NCBI GenBank assembly: GCA_945867755.1
Contig: CAMBJN010000005.1
Span: 1-24,564 of the forward strand
Length of the DNA stretch: 24,564 bases
Reading direction: 5' to 3'
From: Polynucleobacter meluiroseus
GTDB lineage: Bacteria > Pseudomonadota > Gammaproteobacteria > Burkholderiales > Burkholderiaceae
In this document: positions 7,085 to 15,224 of the stretch, one piece after another
Layout: every line of letters begins with the position of its first letter
Position numbering within the stretch: the first letter of the stretch is position 1
Translations under genes and position numbers: made by a program
The notes under the pieces: generated by a model
Seen by the model: the letters and a program-made list of their open reading frames with translations, nothing else
What the model was told of the DNA's origin: nothing
The model's database searches: none

Positions 7085-7399
7085 TCACAAAAATGTGACA
7101 CGTTTGGTCAGAGCTTCTAAGGTGACTTTAGGGCTAGAAATGGTCTTGCCATTATCTGGGCTGTTAGCGATCACCCCTTTGCCTGCGATGGGTGCTAAGT
7201 TATCAACCTTGAAGCGGCCTACTTGATCTTGTTGGCGAATAAAACACTCTTCATCAAAAAACAACTGATCAAAATTAAAGTCAATTTCATCTGAGTCGAC
7301 CGTTTTAAAGCCAATTAAATCTTGGACTGCTTCAATAGATGGGTCAATTTCAACTTCTGTGACTTCTTTGAGCTTGGGGTTGATGAGAAATGCTTTCAT
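7085..7399 (-). CDS. Conserved hypothetical protein, possibly DUF3846-like
   Basis: A 104-residue acidic soluble protein. The N-terminus MKAFLINPKLKEVTEVEI, the LIGFKTVDSDE segment, and a later region rich in Asn and Gly (IAGKGVIANSPDNGK) resemble DUF3846 proteins. That assignment is from memory of the family and tentative. It has no signal peptide or membrane segment. It is first of a two-gene minus-strand unit with the small GNAT and divergent from panE over about 96 bases. Function unknown. Confidence 0.65.
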   Translation of the reverse strand: MKAFLINPKLKEVTEVEIDPSIEAVQDLIGFKTVDSDEIDFNFDQLFFDEECFIRQQDQVGRFKVDNLAPIAGKGVIANSPDNGKTISSPKVTLEALTKRVTFL

Positions 7400-7495
7400 G
7401 AGCTTGCCTTTGCGATTTGTTTATCTTATCCACTCTAAAGGATTTTTGATAAATTTGCTGATCACGGGCTTGAATCAAAGGCGTAAAATCAAGAG

Positions 7496-8434
7496 ATGAA
7501 AAATAAAATATCAACAGTAGCCGTTGTTGGTGCTGGGGCTGTTGGAAGTTACTTTGGTGGATTATTGGCAAGAGCCGGGTGCGACGTTACCTTGATTGCG
7601 CGCCAAGATCATGTGAAAGCTATTCAAGAGAATGGCCTGTATATGGAGTGCCAGTCTTTTCAAGAGCGTGTTTCAGTCAAAGCCAGCACCGAATATCAAG
7701 CTATTAAGAACGCAGATCTTGTTTTGTTCTGCGTTAAGTCACCTGATACAGAATCTGTTGCTAAAGAGATCAAGCCTTATTTATCCGAAGACTCAATCAT
7801 ATTAAGCCTACAAAATGGGGTTGATAACGCTGAGCGCATAAGCGCCGTGCTTTTAAATCCTGTTTATCCAGCTGTTGTCTATGTTGCAACAGGAATGGCG
7901 GGCCCGGGTCACGTGAAGCACTTTGGTCGAGGCGATTTGGTGATTGGTGATCTTGAGGGTCGAGAGGCTTGTATTGAAGACTTGAATAGCATTCAAGATT
8001 ACCTGAACGGGGGAAATGTTCCCTGCAGTATTTCTAAAAAAATCAAACAAGAGATGTGGTTAAAGTTTTTAGTGAATTGCAGTTACAACGCGATTTCTGG
8101 GATTGGCCAAATTGAATACGGACAAATGGTTCAGTCAAAGCACATCAATGACCTTATAGATCAAATTACCAAAGAGTTTTTAACTGTTGCAGAAAAAGAA
8201 GGCATCAGCATTAGTCATGAGCAAGCAATCTTGGCCAATCAACAAATTGCCAAGACCATGACAAAACAAAAATCTTCTACTGCTCAAGATTTGATGAAGT
8301 GTAAAAAAACCGAGATTGATTATTTAAATGGCTATATTGTTAGATGTGGCTTGGCTCATCGGATACCAACCCCAACCAATCAAAGTGTGTATGCCTTGGT
8401 GAAGATGCTAGAAATGACTTATTTAAATAATTGA
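7496..8434 (+). CDS. panE: 2-dehydropantoate 2-reductase family protein (PanE/ApbA)
   Basis: A 312-residue cytoplasmic NADPH-dependent reductase. The Rossmann loop GAGAVGSYFGG (12-22) is at the N-terminus. Other marks are the CVKSPDT strand, the LQNGVDN segment, the catalytic-lysine region WLKFLVNCSYNAISG, and a C-terminal KKTEIDYLNG with the substrate-binding glutamate. The family makes pantoate from ketopantoate in pantothenate/CoA synthesis, but paralogues with other 2-oxo acid substrates are common in Burkholderiaceae, so panE is the likely but not certain identity. Its stop overlaps the GST start by one base (TGATG), indicating translational coupling. Confidence 0.85.
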   Translation: MKNKISTVAVVGAGAVGSYFGGLLARAGCDVTLIARQDHVKAIQENGLYMECQSFQERVSVKASTEYQAIKNADLVLFCVKSPDTESVAKEIKPYLSEDSIILSLQNGVDNAERISAVLLNPVYPAVVYVATGMAGPGHVKHFGRGDLVIGDLEGREACIEDLNSIQDYLNGGNVPCSISKKIKQEMWLKFLVNCSYNAISGIGQIEYGQMVQSKHINDLIDQITKEFLTVAEKEGISISHEQAILANQQIAKTMTKQKSSTAQDLMKCKKTEIDYLNGYIVRCGLAHRIPTPTNQSVYALVKMLEMTYLNN

Positions 8435-9060
8435 TGGGTTCAAGCGTTCTTTACTCCTATAGAAGATGTCCCTATGCCATGCGCGCAAGAATGGCTTTGG
8501 CTTATTCGGGTATTGCTGTTGAAATACGAGAAATTTCTTTAAGAAAAAAACCCGCTTCTTTTTTAGCAATCTCCCCCAAAGCAACTGTCCCAGTCTTGCA
8601 GAGTGACGGACTTGTGATTGAACAAAGTTACGACATCATGAAATGGGCCTTGGCAAAGTCTGATCCAGATCAGTGGCTTTCTGCAGAAACAGAAAGTTTG
8701 ATTGATGAATGGGTGGCAAAAAATGACGGACCTTTTAAAAAGCTCTTGGATCAATACAAGTACCCTGATAAGTGCCCAGATATTCAGCTTGAAGAGACTT
8801 TGAGCCAAGCAGTGGCGCTGTATTTAGGCCCTATTAATGAGCGGCTAAAGGCAAATCCGTATTTATTGGGACCTAAGATCAGTTTGGCTGATATAGCGAT
8901 CTTTCCATTTGTTCGTCAGTTTGCAATGGTTGATCCTGACTGGATTGATCAAGCTGGCCTGAATTTTTTAAAACAATGGTTAAATGCACACCTTGAGTCA
9001 TCTTTGTTTCTAAGTGTGATGCAAAAATATCCAACTTGGCATGACCCAACACCGGAGTAA
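8434..9060 (+). CDS. Glutathione S-transferase family protein
   Basis: A 208-residue protein with an N-terminal thioredoxin-fold domain (VLYSYRRCPYAMRAR, cis-proline at TVPVL, then the glutathione-contacting IEQSYDI) and an all-helical C-terminal domain ending near LSVMQKYP. The CPYA motif has one active-site cysteine, pointing to a Grx2/omega-like monothiol type. It probably acts in thiol redox chemistry or detoxification; the substrate is unknown. I take ATG 8434 over TTG 8431 because it makes the TGATG junction with panE. Confidence 0.85.
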   Translation: MGSSVLYSYRRCPYAMRARMALAYSGIAVEIREISLRKKPASFLAISPKATVPVLQSDGLVIEQSYDIMKWALAKSDPDQWLSAETESLIDEWVAKNDGPFKKLLDQYKYPDKCPDIQLEETLSQAVALYLGPINERLKANPYLLGPKISLADIAIFPFVRQFAMVDPDWIDQAGLNFLKQWLNAHLESSLFLSVMQKYPTWHDPTPE

Positions 9061-9062
9061 GC

Positions 9063-9413
9063 ATGAAAAAATTTTTAGGATTCTTATTTGTATTGGTTTT
9101 GCTTTTCTGTCTTTACACGTGGCTGGTTTTGACTTGGAGCTATTCAGCTGGTGAGCGAGCTGGGTACGTGCAAAAGTTTTCCAAAAAAGGCTGGGTATGC
9201 AAAACCTGGGAGGGGGAGTTGGCAATGATCAATATGCCTGGCACTTTGACTGAAAAGTTTAACTTCACGGTTCACAATGAATCCGTCGTCAAGAAAATTA
9301 ATGAAAGTATGGGTAAGCGTGTTTCATTGGTTTATGAAGAGCATGTGGGCATCCCAACGACCTGCTTTGGTGACACAGGGCATTTTGTCAAAGATTTGCT
9401 GATTGTTGATTAA
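9063..9413 (+). CDS. Small membrane-anchored conserved hypothetical protein
   Basis: A 116-residue protein with one N-terminal transmembrane segment (about residues 4-25, after MKK) and a short beta-rich domain outside the membrane with two cysteines (GWVCKTW and TTCFGD) that could form a disulfide. The motif YSAGERAGYVQKFSKKGW is characteristic of a conserved bacterial family of unknown function. ATG 9063 lies two bases after the GST stop, so it is the third gene of the panE unit. Its stop at 9411-9413 directly abuts that of hemP on the other strand. Confidence 0.75.
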   Translation: MKKFLGFLFVLVLLFCLYTWLVLTWSYSAGERAGYVQKFSKKGWVCKTWEGELAMINMPGTLTEKFNFTVHNESVVKKINESMGKRVSLVYEEHVGIPTTCFGDTGHFVKDLLIVD

Positions 9414-9584
9414 CTACTTGGTCAGAATTAATTTTCTGTATTTGGTGATTCTCAGTCGATAGACCTCACCCTCATGCGCAATGTCCAAGTAGTTGGACTT
9501 GCCCATCAATTCTTTACTATCAATTAATTTAACTTCTGTTTTTTCGACTTCTCTTGTGAAGAAGTGATTATTTTCTTTAGTCAT
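9414..9584 (-). CDS. hemP: Hemin uptake protein HemP
   Basis: A 56-residue protein read from ATG 9582-9584 to TAG 9414-9416. The C-terminal half fits the HemP/HmuP family: SKELMGKSNYLDI, then GEVYRLRITKYRKLILTK, ending in the family-typical KLILTK. In betaproteobacteria HmuP/HemP is a small DNA-binding activator or partner of hemin-uptake genes under iron limitation. Usually a TonB receptor and heme ABC transporter lie next to it; here it stands alone, ending base to base against a gene on the other strand. A purine-rich Shine-Dalgarno-like stretch lies just before the start. Confidence 0.88.
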   Translation of the reverse strand: MTKENNHFFTREVEKTEVKLIDSKELMGKSNYLDIAHEGEVYRLRITKYRKLILTK

Positions 9585-9613
9585 AAGACGCTCTTCTTTT
9601 GAAAGAAGGACTC

Positions 9614-9640
9614 ATTCTAAAGCATCAAATCAATACTCAA
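9614..9640 (-). promoter_or_regulatory. Possible hemP promoter
   Basis: On the minus strand TTGAGT (9635-9640) and TAGAAT (9614-9619) resemble -35 and -10 boxes, with a somewhat short 15-base spacer, 30 bases before the hemP start. I did not find a convincing Fur box here. Confidence 0.3.
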
Positions 9641-9648
9641 AATAGGGA

Positions 9649-10206
9649 TTAAGCTTTTTGATTAAAGACCCTTTTCTTATAAAGAAAGATGGCTGCTTTG
9701 GCCAAATAGATAATAATCAAGGTGCCAATCAAATCCCCGATGATCATCACCCCCAGATCTTCAAAGAACAAACTTTCTTTATTGTGCAGCGAGTACCATG
9801 CTTGGTGCATGAGCGGACTGACAACCGAAAAAACAAAGACACAGTTAAGTAGTTGCTTTGAATCAAGCAATGAGAGATCGTGACTTGAGTCCTTGTCTGG
9901 AAAAACCAGTAGCTTAGCAATATATGGCGCAAGACCACTGATGATTCCTGCGCCGATTCCTAAAACAGGATCTTCAAAATAGAAGCCAAGACTGATAGCA
10001 ATAGAAGCAATTGCAATGCCCAGGGCCCCATTTTTATTTAAAAGTAAGGTTAGTAATAGCCTTAATCCTGCGGGTAAAAAAACCCAAGAAACCCCCAGTG
10101 AAAATGAAAATGAGCCCATGACATAAGAGTTAATTAAAAAGCTTGCGGCATAAAGAATGGCGGCAACGCTAATAAGGGCGGGGCTTAAAAAAATAGACGG
10201 GGACAT
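9649..10206 (-). CDS. MASE1-like integral membrane protein
   Basis: A 185-residue hydrophobic protein with about five to six membrane helices. The segments WVFLPAGLRLLLTLL and GDLIGTLIIIYLAK resemble the paired motifs of MASE1-type sensory membrane domains (W-P-A-G early, G-D-x-x-G late). Unlike MASE1 proteins it carries no kinase, GGDEF or other output domain. The family call is by eye and tentative; a plain conserved membrane protein is the fallback. It sits alone, divergent from HU, and its C-terminal KKRVFNQKA is basic and so likely cytoplasmic. Confidence 0.65.
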   Translation of the reverse strand: MSPSIFLSPALISVAAILYAASFLINSYVMGSFSFSLGVSWVFLPAGLRLLLTLLLNKNGALGIAIASIAISLGFYFEDPVLGIGAGIISGLAPYIAKLLVFPDKDSSHDLSLLDSKQLLNCVFVFSVVSPLMHQAWYSLHNKESLFFEDLGVMIIGDLIGTLIIIYLAKAAIFLYKKRVFNQKA

Positions 10207-10299
10207 TGTTGTAAATATAACAAATTGCTCGTTAATTTGTTACTTAAAACATTTAACTCAAATTTAATATTCTTTACAATAATTATGGTTACAATTTGA

Positions 10300-10321
10300 T
10301 TGCGTAGTGTTCTACGTGCAA
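10300..10321 (+). promoter_or_regulatory. Hairpin in the HU leader
   Basis: TTGCGTAG (10300-10307) pairs with CTACG and CAA (10312-10316, 10319-10321) around a TGTT loop, with a two-base bulge. It ends 20 bases before the HU Shine-Dalgarno sequence and could shape the mRNA leader. No function is shown by the sequence. Confidence 0.35.
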
Positions 10322-10352
10322 CCATCCAACAATGATTGATAAGGAGCATCAC

Positions 10353-10637
10353 TTGAATAAAGCAGAACTAATTTCCGCAATTGCAGAAGAATCTGAATTG
10401 TCAAAAGCCAAAGCTGAATTTGCATTGAATTCAGTTATGGATAACATCAAAAAAGCTGTTACAAAAGGTGATAGCGTTCAGTTGATTGGTTTTGGTACTT
10501 TTGGTTCTGGCAAGCGTGCTGCACGTATGGGCCGCAATCCAAAAACTGGCGAAGCAATCAAAATTGCTGCCGCCAAGACAGTTAAGTTCTCAGCTGGTAA
10601 AGCATTTAAAGATGCGGTGAATAAGCGTAAGAAGTAA
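10353..10637 (+). CDS. HU family nucleoid DNA-binding protein
   Basis: A 94-residue HU protein, a dimer that bends and compacts DNA. The helical N-terminus is MNKAELISAIAEESELSKAK; the beta arms follow as GFGTFGSGKRAARMGRNPKTGE, with the conserved RNPKTGE tip; the C-terminus is FSAGKAFKDAVNKRKK. The start is TTG 10353, not the in-frame ATG 10332. The Shine-Dalgarno AAGGAG at 10341-10346 lies six bases before the TTG, and HU proteins begin with MNKxELI. It is a single gene ended by a strong terminator. HU versus IHF is decided by the arm sequence and lack of IHF-specific features. Confidence 0.93.
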   Translation: MNKAELISAIAEESELSKAKAEFALNSVMDNIKKAVTKGDSVQLIGFGTFGSGKRAARMGRNPKTGEAIKIAAAKTVKFSAGKAFKDAVNKRKK

Positions 10638-10656
10638 TTCACTGATTTGCAATATT

Positions 10657-10685
10657 AAAAAGCCCAGCTTCGAGCTGGGCTTTTT
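10657..10685. terminator. Bidirectional Rho-independent terminator
   Basis: AAAAGCCCAGCT (10657-10668) pairs with AGCTGGGCTTTT (10673-10684) around a short loop. The A run on one side and the T run on the other make it work in both directions. It lies between the convergent ends of HU and rodA. Confidence 0.92.
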
Positions 10686-10714
10686 AACGTCTTTGTTTTT
10701 GCCTTAAACAGAAT

Positions 10715-11857
10715 CTAACTTTGAACAAGCCTTCGGTAGCGATGAATACTCATCAAAATGCCAATGCCAACGCCCAATGTCACCAGGGCCGTTCCACCAT
10801 AGCTGATGAATGGTAGGGGTACGCCCACTACAGGTAAAAGCCCGCTGACCATGCCCATGTTAACAAAGGCGTAGGTGAAGAAAATCATTGTGACGGAGCC
10901 GCCCAGCAATCTTGTAAAGAGTGTTGGCGCATTAGATGAGATAGAGAGGCCTCTTTGAATCAAAGCAACATACAAGCCCAACAAAATGATGTTGCCAAGC
11001 AATCCAAATTCTTCGGCAAAGACAGCAAAAATAAAATCAGTGTGCTTTTCTGGAATGAACTCAAGGTGTGCTTGAGTGCCATTGAGCCAGCCTTTGCCAA
11101 AAAGCCCGCCAGAGCCAATCGCAATGATTGACTGAATCGTATGGAAGCCTTTGCCAAGAGGGTCTGAGCTGGGGTTTAAAAGAGTGCAGACACGATTTTT
11201 TTGATACTCATGAAGAAGGTACCATTTCACTTCTGGTTCGCAAATGTAGCCACCAAAAATGATGATCAATAAAATTCCGAGGGTGCCAGCGCCCACCACT
11301 GGAATGATGTACTTCCAAGGAAATCCTGCAAGAATGATCACGTAAAGACCAGATGCCAAAACCAGCAATGCTGTGCCAAGGTCAGGCTGTCTGCCAATCA
11401 AAGCCACTGGCAAAATGAGTAACAAAGCTGCCACACCATAATCCCAAGTTTTTAAGACGCCTTCACGACGTTGAAAGTACCAAGCCAACATCATTGGCAT
11501 TGCAATCTTCATGATTTCTGAAGGCTGTATCACAATGCCAACATTGACCCAGCGACGCGCACCTTTTTTGATCAGGCCAAAAGCCGCTACTGCAAGAAGT
11601 AAGGCAATGCCAATGGTGTAAATCCAAATCGCAGATTTTTCTAGCCACTTAGGTGGAATTCTAGAAACAATCAACATCACGCCAATAGAAATAATCAGAT
11701 TGCGTGCTTGATCAACAAATTTGACATGAGTTCCGCTGGTGGCCGAGATAAATGTGACGATACTGATAGCCACAAGAGCTAAAACAATCAAGCCTAAAGT
11801 TTTGTCTAGGCCGCGCCAAAGAAAATCAATTTTATGAATTAAGGAGCGTTTTTCCAT
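10715..11857 (-). CDS. rodA: Rod shape-determining glycosyltransferase RodA
   Basis: A 380-residue SEDS-family protein with about ten membrane helices. It polymerises lipid II into glycan strands of the side wall together with PBP2. Recognisable segments are GARRWVNVGIVIQPSEIMK, GRQPDLGTALLVLASG, the extracellular catalytic region HTDFIFAVFAEEFGLLGN, and the C-terminal PFISYGGT. The ATG at 11855-11857 lies inside the end of mrdA (19-base overlap) and is backed by a perfect AAGGAGG seven bases upstream in the coding sequence. It is the last gene of the mreBCD-mrdA-rodA operon. Confidence 0.97.
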   Translation of the reverse strand: MEKRSLIHKIDFLWRGLDKTLGLIVLALVAISIVTFISATSGTHVKFVDQARNLIISIGVMLIVSRIPPKWLEKSAIWIYTIGIALLLAVAAFGLIKKGARRWVNVGIVIQPSEIMKIAMPMMLAWYFQRREGVLKTWDYGVAALLLILPVALIGRQPDLGTALLVLASGLYVIILAGFPWKYIIPVVGAGTLGILLIIIFGGYICEPEVKWYLLHEYQKNRVCTLLNPSSDPLGKGFHTIQSIIAIGSGGLFGKGWLNGTQAHLEFIPEKHTDFIFAVFAEEFGLLGNIILLGLYVALIQRGLSISSNAPTLFTRLLGGSVTMIFFTYAFVNMGMVSGLLPVVGVPLPFISYGGTALVTLGVGIGILMSIHRYRRLVQS

Positions 11858-13758
11858 TCAGGAACCTCCTTAGGCCAACGACCCTCAAGATAGTAATCAA
11901 GCGCGCGTCGCGCAATAGGGGCCGCGTGAGCTGCACCGAAGCCAGCATTTTCAACAATCATTGCAATGGCAATTTTCGGATTTTCTGCTGGAGCAAAGAC
12001 GACGTATAAAGCGTGGTCTCTTAAAAATTCAGGTGTTGCACCGTGGTTATAGTTTTTGGCATTCAGACTATAGACCTGTGTCGTACCAGTTTTACCTGCT
12101 GCGTTATAGCTAGCATCTTTAAATACTGCTGCAGATGTACCAAATTTATTCACATCAACCATGGCACTGGTGATCACATCAATGTTTTCTTTCTTTAGAT
12201 CAATTTTGTAGCTTTCTTGGGCTGTGGTCAAAACACGATCTTTGGTAATGGGGTTTTCAACTGATTTAACCAAGTGAGGTTTCATCACAACACCTTGATT
12301 GGCAATATTGGCCGTGGCATGAGCTAATTGCAAAATGGTGAAGCTGTTATAACCTTGCCCAATACCCAAAGAAATGGTTTCGCCCTCAAACCATTTTTGT
12401 TGATCCGTTTTCTTGAATGCTTTTTCTTTCCAAGCGGTTGAGGGCAGAATTCCTCTAGATTCGCCATCGAGATCAATCCCGGTGATTTGACCGAACCCAA
12501 GTGGTTTCATGAAGTCGTGCATAGGGTTGACGCCCATATCACGAGCTAAATGGTAGTAATAAGTATTGCAAGAATCAACAATTGATTTGGCCATATCCAC
12601 TGTGCCGTGGCCACCTACTTTATCGTCTCTGAAGGTGTTGTTGCCGAGAATAAAGTAACCAGGATCTGCAATCGATTGACTAGGGGTCCTCTTACCGGTC
12701 TCAAGGGCCGCCAGCGCCATGAATGGTTTGTAGGTTGATCCCGGAGAATAGGTGCCCTTTAATGGCCGGTTATAGAGGGGCTTCTCCAGAGATTCATTCA
12801 GGTCCTTCCAAGTGCTTGCATCAATACCCTCAACAAAATCATTTGGATTGAAATTAGGCTTTGAAACAAATGCGAGGATGTCTCCGGTTTGTGGTTCTAT
12901 CGCCACAAAAGCACCACGCCTTTTTCCATAAAGCTGCTCAACCAAAGATTGGAGTTTTATATCAACTGATAGCACCAGATTTTTACCTGGGGTTGAAGAG
13001 GAAGATGAGAGTGTTCTGACCGCTCTTCCGCCGGCAGTGATTTCAATCTGTTCAAACCCAGGAGAGCCTCTCAGTGCGTGCTCGTAACTTTGTTCAATGC
13101 CAACTTTACCAATGTAGGGCATGCCCAATAAATTGATATTTTTTCTTTGTGCCCAATTCTCATCCACGCTTTTGCTGGACTCTAGTTCGGCAATCAATTT
13201 TTCACGATCTTTCTGTGAGACTCTGCCAATATATCCAATCAGATGTGAGCCAAGCTCATCGTATGGGTATTGTCTAAATAGGCGCGCTTGAATTTCAACC
13301 CCAGGGAATCTGAAGCGTTGGGCTGTGAATTTTGCAACTTCTGTATCGCTGAGCAAGGTTCTTACTGGAAATGAATCAAAAGTTTTTGACTCTGCCACCA
13401 ACTTTAAAAAGTTGCGACGGTCTTTAGCTTGAATATCAATGACCGATGACAGCTGATCAAGCAAATCATTTAAATTTATTTCAACCTGTGAGGGATTTAT
13501 TTCTAAGGTGTAAGCAGAGTAATTGCGGGCAATCACAATGCCATTGCGATCATAAATAAGACCACGATTCGCTGGAACTGGAATCAAAGCAATACGATTA
13601 TTTTCTGCTGCAAAAGAGTGCCGATGATGAGTGAATACTTGTAACCAAACAAATCTCAATAAAAGTATTGAAAAGCAAATCAATACAAAAATCATAGCAA
13701 CAGCAAGTCGATCTTGAAATGACTTAACCGTTGGTTGATATTGATTGAACCGATTCAT
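11839..13758 (-). CDS. mrdA: Penicillin-binding protein 2 (transpeptidase)
   Basis: A 639-residue class B PBP that cross-links peptidoglycan in the elongasome. Residues 21-44 form the membrane anchor. The pedestal domain carries RGLIYDRNG (65-73) and GIEQSYEHALRG (220-231). The transpeptidase domain has the active site STYK (Ser341, Lys344), SCN (396-398) and KTGTT (556-560). Length and motif order are normal for PBP2. It starts 10 bases after the mreD stop and overlaps rodA by 19 bases, which suggests coupled translation of the two partner enzymes. Confidence 0.97.
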   Translation of the reverse strand: MNRFNQYQPTVKSFQDRLAVAMIFVLICFSILLLRFVWLQVFTHHRHSFAAENNRIALIPVPANRGLIYDRNGIVIARNYSAYTLEINPSQVEINLNDLLDQLSSVIDIQAKDRRNFLKLVAESKTFDSFPVRTLLSDTEVAKFTAQRFRFPGVEIQARLFRQYPYDELGSHLIGYIGRVSQKDREKLIAELESSKSVDENWAQRKNINLLGMPYIGKVGIEQSYEHALRGSPGFEQIEITAGGRAVRTLSSSSSTPGKNLVLSVDIKLQSLVEQLYGKRRGAFVAIEPQTGDILAFVSKPNFNPNDFVEGIDASTWKDLNESLEKPLYNRPLKGTYSPGSTYKPFMALAALETGKRTPSQSIADPGYFILGNNTFRDDKVGGHGTVDMAKSIVDSCNTYYYHLARDMGVNPMHDFMKPLGFGQITGIDLDGESRGILPSTAWKEKAFKKTDQQKWFEGETISLGIGQGYNSFTILQLAHATANIANQGVVMKPHLVKSVENPITKDRVLTTAQESYKIDLKKENIDVITSAMVDVNKFGTSAAVFKDASYNAAGKTGTTQVYSLNAKNYNHGATPEFLRDHALYVVFAPAENPKIAIAMIVENAGFGAAHAAPIARRALDYYLEGRWPKEVPEWKNAP

Positions 13759-13768
13759 GAGTCGTTAA

Positions 13769-14287
13769 TTAAATCGGGCGGTTGAGGTCAACGTCAGTCG
13801 GCCTTCGTTGCGGAGCTAACAACAGGAAAACTGCCATTGGCCACAGAAGAGCTTCAATAAAACCAGAAAACAGACTAGACCATGCCCAGAATGGAATTTC
13901 ACCGGCGGCAACCCAGCGAATAATCAACGGCCAAATAGAAGCTGATATAAAAAGTGGCAAGAGATGCAAAGCTTGTTGAGTGCGCGAGAATCCCATGACT
14001 CGTCTTTGCCAAAAAATACCAAAGTAAGCAACCAGCGGGTACATGAATGCGTATTGCCCCAGTAAATTACCGTTGTGAACATCCATCACCAAACCTAAAC
14101 AAAATGCCCAAACCATGCCCACTTTTCTTGGTTGGTGAATGGTCCAAAACACCAAGCAAATCAACAACCAATCTGGTACCCATGGCGCATTACCAAGCGG
14201 TAAGAAGTTCAACAAAGTGGCTGCTAGCAAAGTGGCTGCTATAAAAAGGGGGTTCGCAGGACGGAGGATGTAGCCGCTTTCTATCAT
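13769..14287 (-). CDS. mreD: Rod shape-determining protein MreD
   Basis: A 172-residue inner-membrane protein with about five helices, the small partner of MreC in the elongasome. Its position between mreC and mrdA and features such as FLPLGNAPWVPDWLLICLVFW and GLVMDVHNGNLLGQ fit the family. Start ATG 14285-14287 overlaps the mreC stop by four bases (ATGA), a sign of translational coupling. Confidence 0.93.
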   Translation of the reverse strand: MIESGYILRPANPLFIAATLLAATLLNFLPLGNAPWVPDWLLICLVFWTIHQPRKVGMVWAFCLGLVMDVHNGNLLGQYAFMYPLVAYFGIFWQRRVMGFSRTQQALHLLPLFISASIWPLIIRWVAAGEIPFWAWSSLFSGFIEALLWPMAVFLLLAPQRRPTDVDLNRPI

Positions 14288-15198
14288 GGCTTACCCCTGT
14301 ATAGGCGATTGGACTTGGTGTCAGATTCTTTGATGCTTTTATTTGCCTCTGGCCTAGAGCCAAATCCAGAGTCATAGAAAAGAATCATGACATGACGAAA
14401 GCGATTCACACCGCCGACAGGTGAGCAGTAAACGTAAGCAAAATTTTTATCGACGTTGCGCTCAATTTTATCGATGGTGGCAACCGCAAAGCCGGCAGGG
14501 TATACGCCATCGATTCCAGATGTCATCAAGACGTCGCCAACTTGCAAATCACTCACTGCGGCCATGTGTCTCAACTCTAGTGGTTGACCCCTGCCATTCC
14601 CATGAAGGGCGCCTCGCAGGCCATTTCTGGCTACCTGAATTGGGATCACCATGTCTCTGTCATCTAGCAAAGTCACTTCTGATTTATTTTCCATGACTCG
14701 AACCACTTGACCAACAATACCTTGATGATCTGAGACCGCTTGTCCCGGGGAGATATTGTCTGCTGCACCTCGATTAATCACAACGAGTTGAGACATGGGG
14801 TTGGAGGGGCTATACAGGATTTGAGCAAGCAAAATCTTAAAGCGAGCCTGTTCTTGGATGCCAATGAGTTTTCTCAATTGCGCATTTTCAGACATGAATA
14901 ACTCCGACTGATTGGCCAATAATGTTAATTCAGCCACCCGTTTGGTTAGAAGCTCATTTTCTACCTCTAAAGAGCCTTTACTTGTGAGGTAGTCGTAACT
15001 TGCCACCAAAGCATTTCTGGGGATTTGCATGGCGTATTGAAATGGGGTGAGTAAGTAGCTGGCAACCGAGCGCACTTCATTTAGCGCTTTTAATTGATGA
15101 TCCATGACCATCAATAAAATACTGACCAAAAGACAACCAGCCAGCTTGATGAGAGCTGGCGTGCCTTGCTTGAAGAGAGGAGGAGGGCTAAGCTGCAA
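14284..15198 (-). CDS. mreC: Rod shape-determining protein MreC
   Basis: A 304-residue bitopic protein. A short cytoplasmic N-terminus MQLSPPPLFKQG leads to a membrane helix (about 18-34). A periplasmic coiled coil (about 70-110) and paired beta domains follow, with segments such as VINRGAADNISPGQAV and DDRDMVIPIQVARNGLRG. It regulates PBP2-RodA and links them to MreB. The start is a TTG at 15196-15198; no ATG fits, and the N-terminus matches betaproteobacterial MreC. The basic C-terminal tail is ordinary. Confidence 0.95.
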   Translation of the reverse strand: MQLSPPPLFKQGTPALIKLAGCLLVSILLMVMDHQLKALNEVRSVASYLLTPFQYAMQIPRNALVASYDYLTSKGSLEVENELLTKRVAELTLLANQSELFMSENAQLRKLIGIQEQARFKILLAQILYSPSNPMSQLVVINRGAADNISPGQAVSDHQGIVGQVVRVMENKSEVTLLDDRDMVIPIQVARNGLRGALHGNGRGQPLELRHMAAVSDLQVGDVLMTSGIDGVYPAGFAVATIDKIERNVDKNFAYVYCSPVGGVNRFRHVMILFYDSGFGSRPEANKSIKESDTKSNRLYRGKP

Positions 15199-15224
15199 TT
15201 AAATTCTCTAGCTGCTTAGCGAAC

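Noticed and set aside
10273..10295. TTTACA and TACAAT as HU promoter
   Set aside because: Spacer is only 11 bases, too short for sigma70; other pairings match poorly.
12000..12350. Plus-strand open frames opposite mrdA, mreC and gatA
   Set aside because: Shadows of strongly supported genes, with no ribosome binding sites or recognisable motifs.
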